Below are positions 44,801 to 46,430 of a DNA stretch of 46,430 nt, piece after piece (the stretch's first letter is position 1; the number at the start of each line of letters is the position of its first letter). The notes beneath the pieces were generated by a model. The model searched no databases. It had not been told where the DNA came from and saw nothing but the letters and a program-made list of their open reading frames with translations. The position numbers and the translations under genes are program-made. The DNA lies in assembly GCA_947476195.1 (NCBI GenBank), contig CANJPT010000020.1, positions 1-46,430 on the forward strand, in the 5' to 3' direction. The stretch comes from Lewinellaceae bacterium. GTDB taxonomy: Bacteria > Bacteroidota > Bacteroidia > Chitinophagales > Saprospiraceae.

Positions 44801-45867
44801 TGACAGCCGCGGATGGCTCCCGAATCCTGCAGCATGTGGTTGGCGTTTCTATGGTTACGGATCCATATAAAATAATCGCGGCAGATGTTAATATTAGTAA
44901 TTCCATTACAAACGCTGATGAGAGCCTGATCCAACTAGCAGTACTCGGAAATCCAGTCTCGCAACAATGGTTTGAAAATCATACCTGGCGTTTTGTAGAT
45001 AGGGCTTACGTTTTCTCGGTCCCATCCAATCCCTGGTCCCTGGGTATGTCACCATATTTTCCGGAAACCATTACGCTGACCACCGGTGCTGATAATCAAG
45101 ATTTTATCGGAATGAAACTTGGGGATGTTGATAATACGGCTAACCCAGCCAACTTTAATAGTCAGATACCTGACTTAAACTGGCAATTGGAGGATCGTAT
45201 ATTGGAACAAAATAGCATACTTGTGGCTGAATTCAAGGCGGAGCACTTTAAAGAGTTACTCGCTTTACAATTTGGGTTACAGTTTGATCCGTCCATTATT
45301 CAGTTCCTTGAGTTTGATTCAATTGCCGGAAGTCCCCTGCAAGCGGCCAATGTTGGCCTATATACCGTAGATTCCGGTGATATCAGGGTCTTTCTTTCCA
45401 TGGTAGCAGGAGCAGATTTGCCAGAGGGTGCACCTGCTTTTCGGATAAAATTTAAAGCGTTACAAGGGGGACAGAAATTGAGCGAGGTATTGCATTTGAG
45501 CAATGATGTGCTTCTCGGAACAGCATATTCGGTCGATTATACACCTGGACCCGTGGATTTATACTACTATGGTTTGATGAGCGGCACGACTGAACTGCAA
45601 GCCGGGCAACTGCAATTGATGCAAAACATTCCAAATCCGTTCAGCAATCAGACGGAGATTGGGTTTGTATTGCCGGAATCTTGCGAGGCGCGTATTCGTG
45701 TGCGGGATGTAAACGGACGTTTGATCGTAGAGCGAAAAGAATGGTTTGCTGCTGGACATAATCAGGTTGAGTTCCAGTTGGACGGTTTTTTAGGGGGGGG
45801 GATATTGTCTTATGAGTTGGTTACGCCTTATGGCATAAGATCCCGGAAAATGTTGTTAGCCCGATAA
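41878..45867 (+). CDS. Large T9SS-secreted surface protein with SprB-like, cohesin-like and dockerin-like modules
   Basis: Protein of 1329 residues. Hydrophobic signal core VALLLFLLISIGWTG ends EAQ64; the long N-region could be shortened if translation starts at Met33 (41974). Order: SprB-like repeat (65-145, GGLPPYQYSIDNGASYF); then two copies of a unit made of 'TTC-x-x-G' domain plus a cohesin-like domain (about 150-375 and 520-745, each with HCGD and LLSLQYSLNWNPT-like strands). Between them lie two Ig-like 'C-x-G-x-S-T-x-L..S-Y-x-W-S-T-G' domains (382-510). An HYR-like region (745-900), a dockerin-like segment (965-1030, AADVNISNSITNADESLIQL), a third cohesin-like domain (1100-1220) and a type A sorting domain (1241-1329, NIPNPFSNQTEIGF, ending SRKMLLAR) follow. 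Domains are assigned by eye; the dockerin and cohesin calls are homology-like inference. Exported across the outer membrane by T9SS and attached to the surface. Confidence 0.85.
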   Translation: MKREISFPSSWPFVAMISLPFLSLQGLGVLQKMFVTPFVKNKYGKVALLLFLLISIGWTGLEAQCPTVTFIAIPSPTCTGIDMGQITFSGEAGGLPPYQYSIDNGASYFGAPIFTDLPAGVYDVQIKDADNCESAATAVTVNLLPAQTADAGADWTTCINGSVILDGSIGGGATSSIWDDGGIGGKFLNPNLLSTRYTPPSGYDLPIIIKLSTNGPCQGSDSLVINFAEPADLTLSANGPDKVHCGDFIEVTIKTESGFKDILSLQYSLQWDPTIFKYISNVPESIGGALPAIQTIGTGLGELGYSWFDLAGAYGEDLADSSVLWTITYQVLVSSGAASIVISGVPVSVEASNSQFCFVDVLIQDNTDTISISPLLVTISGDNMLCSGESTTLMATPGVSYLWSTGATTDSITVDPTENTTYTVTVVSTSGCVGTGTQIISVYPYPDPIIAGNITVCHGSSTALTASGGTSYIWSTGDIVASATVSPLVETTYSVTVSDFGCSATTSATVMVVPLDSVDAGLDQTTCSGGTVHLTGAVAGDSTSGNWSDNGAGGAFSPDANGLDVFYMATDLGPYFLTLTSNGSCPVSDSLVLSIATPTTLVLTAVAPTNAHCGDEITVSVEASSGFINLLSLQYSLNWNPTALQYLSHAAVPIDGTLPVTFPDIPVDQMTYSWSDQSGIEGENLNDGSPLITITFKVISTSISTAVSITDTPTLINGLNSHYCLLNVSPFGASTDISPIEVTCPADYSVCPNAGAFPLTGGLPVGSAYAGDMDFTGDVLDNIFNPSTGQGIHTITYAYTAGVCTNSCEFDITVEDNVAPAIISPNPTNPYAADDNECNATLSFIATAMDNCSATIRYFVGGNEIFFPYDFPAGEITTVTATAMDPSGNSVDGMFEVEVSTCKVDITGRIIWEGDRLSTMSGVNLTTVTLSGTSSDTDITGVPGIYTATGINSLSNNLIITPTKNRPMPHAIMGLTAADGSRILQHVVGVSMVTDPYKIIAADVNISNSITNADESLIQLAVLGNPVSQQWFENHTWRFVDRAYVFSVPSNPWSLGMSPYFPETITLTTGADNQDFIGMKLGDVDNTANPANFNSQIPDLNWQLEDRILEQNSILVAEFKAEHFKELLALQFGLQFDPSIIQFLEFDSIAGSPLQAANVGLYTVDSGDIRVFLSMVAGADLPEGAPAFRIKFKALQGGQKLSEVLHLSNDVLLGTAYSVDYTPGPVDLYYYGLMSGTTELQAGQLQLMQNIPNPFSNQTEIGFVLPESCEARIRVRDVNGRLIVERKEWFAAGHNQVEFQLDGFLGGGILSYELVTPYGIRSRKMLLAR

Positions 45868-46008
45868 TAGTACTAAAATTGAACTAATTTTAGTTTTTCA
45901 AATCGAATTTTGGGTTTAAATCTTTGTTTTTGATACTTTTTTTCTTTAATTTTTGGTAGCTAGAAAAAGAAATCAAGCAGCATTCTTTTCATTTCTGATT
46001 TTTTATTT

Positions 46009-46016
46009 TACCTTTG
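46009..46016 (+). promoter_or_regulatory. -7 box TACCTTTG upstream of the edge gene
   Basis: Exact TAnnTTTG 104 nt before the ATG at 46121. No -33 TTG at the expected spacing. Confidence 0.45.
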
Positions 46017-46120
46017 CCCCACTAATGCTCTTCTGGGTTATTAGTGGCTCAGTTTTTGTACTGTGAGTGTTATGTTTTAATCCGTTATTTCTCTGTGCTT
46101 AATCACAATTAGTCATCATC

Positions 46121-46430
46121 ATGAAAAAAAGTCTACGATTCTATCCTTCGATAGAGGTGTCTCAGTTACTTTCCGTTAACTGCGGACAGGTAATTTCTCG
46201 TATATCAAAACTACGCAATAAGTCCTTTCTAAGCTCCAACTTGCAGGTCGGTTCAAAAGCAGTACTGTTTTTGGGCCTTTTTCTGTTTAGTTCTGCTGGA
46301 GTACTCCAGGCTCAGATTAGCATTACGACTTTGGGGGTAGATTTGACGGAGAACTTTAATTCACTGGCAGCAACAGGTTCCTCCTCGTCATTGCCAGCCA
46401 ACTGGGCCTTGTCGGAAGCTACCGGTGATG
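46121..46430 (+). CDS. Start of a second secreted (probable T9SS cargo) protein, cut by the window edge
   Basis: 103 codons, open at the right edge. An unusually long N-region of about 47 residues (MKKSLRFYPSIEVSQLLSVN and a basic stretch SKLRNKSF) precedes a hydrophobic core AVLFLGLFLFSSAGV and the cleavage-type end LQAQ near residue 65. The mature N-terminus 'GVDLTENFNSLAATGSSSSL' with 'PANWALSEA' matches the opening of many Bacteroidota T9SS cargo proteins with lamin-tail/exonuclease-like or adhesin domains ('ENF-(D/N)-S/T-L-A ... P-x-G/N-W'). The rest lies outside. The call as cargo is inferred from this opening and from the neighbouring cargo gene. Confidence 0.7.
   Translation, partial: MKKSLRFYPSIEVSQLLSVNCGQVISRISKLRNKSFLSSNLQVGSKAVLFLGLFLFSSAGVLQAQISITTLGVDLTENFNSLAATGSSSSLPANWALSEATGD

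Overview
The window looks like a chromosomal segment from a member of the Bacteroidota, most likely the Saprospiria (Haliscomenobacter/Lewinella-like). The grounds are: promoter -7 boxes of the form TAnnTTTG in front of many genes, almost no Shine-Dalgarno sequences, type IX secretion (T9SS) and gliding genes (PorV/PorQ-like protein, PorP/SprF, GldJ), T9SS cargo with C-terminal sorting domains, and family members typical of the phylum (GYDIA-type GHMP kinase, DUF2795, DUF2141). The genus is an inference.

Layout. 0-5 kb: WG-repeat protein, PorV/PorQ-like barrel, cytidylate kinase (cmk) and a beta-helix lipoprotein. 5-10 kb: a large polytopic membrane protein, a TonB-C/MORN protein and thrS. 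10.3-13.5 kb: a small accessory island with a MazF-type toxin-antitoxin pair, two start-less gene remnants and a DUF4143 ATPase, bounded by two near-identical terminator half-sites. 13.5-17 kb, minus strand: DUF2795 and queA, and typA. 17.5-24 kb: DUF2141 protein, SGNH esterase, aldose epimerase, an OmpA-like protein bracketed by two copies of one palindromic repeat, a polyprenyl diphosphate synthase and a TetR regulator. 24-33 kb: LolA-like protein, Asp-box propeller protein, a broken serine hydrolase, GHMP kinase, metK, pdxH and a secreted propeller-like protein. 33-38.6 kb: ligA, a GT4 glycosyltransferase and an Omp85-type barrel. 38.7-46.4 kb: PorP/SprF and GldJ (type IX machinery and gliding), followed by a 1329-residue T9SS cargo with cohesin-like and dockerin-like modules and the start of a second cargo gene cut by the window edge.

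The last block forms one functional theme: secretion and motility components next to large surface-destined substrates. The rest is mostly housekeeping.

Two non-coding signals stand out. First, about ten intergenic spacers carry palindromes whose arms are tandem words with a spacing close to 9 nt, often with a second hairpin nested in the loop. The words differ from site to site but the architecture is the same, and one copy sits between two divergent promoters where it cannot be a terminator. Second, the queA leader holds four alternating AGGUU/AACCU segments ending in a hairpin plus eight U, which has the layout of a transcription attenuator.

No tRNA, rRNA, CRISPR array, complete insertion sequence or prophage was recognised. 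All calls come from reading the sequence. No database search was run.
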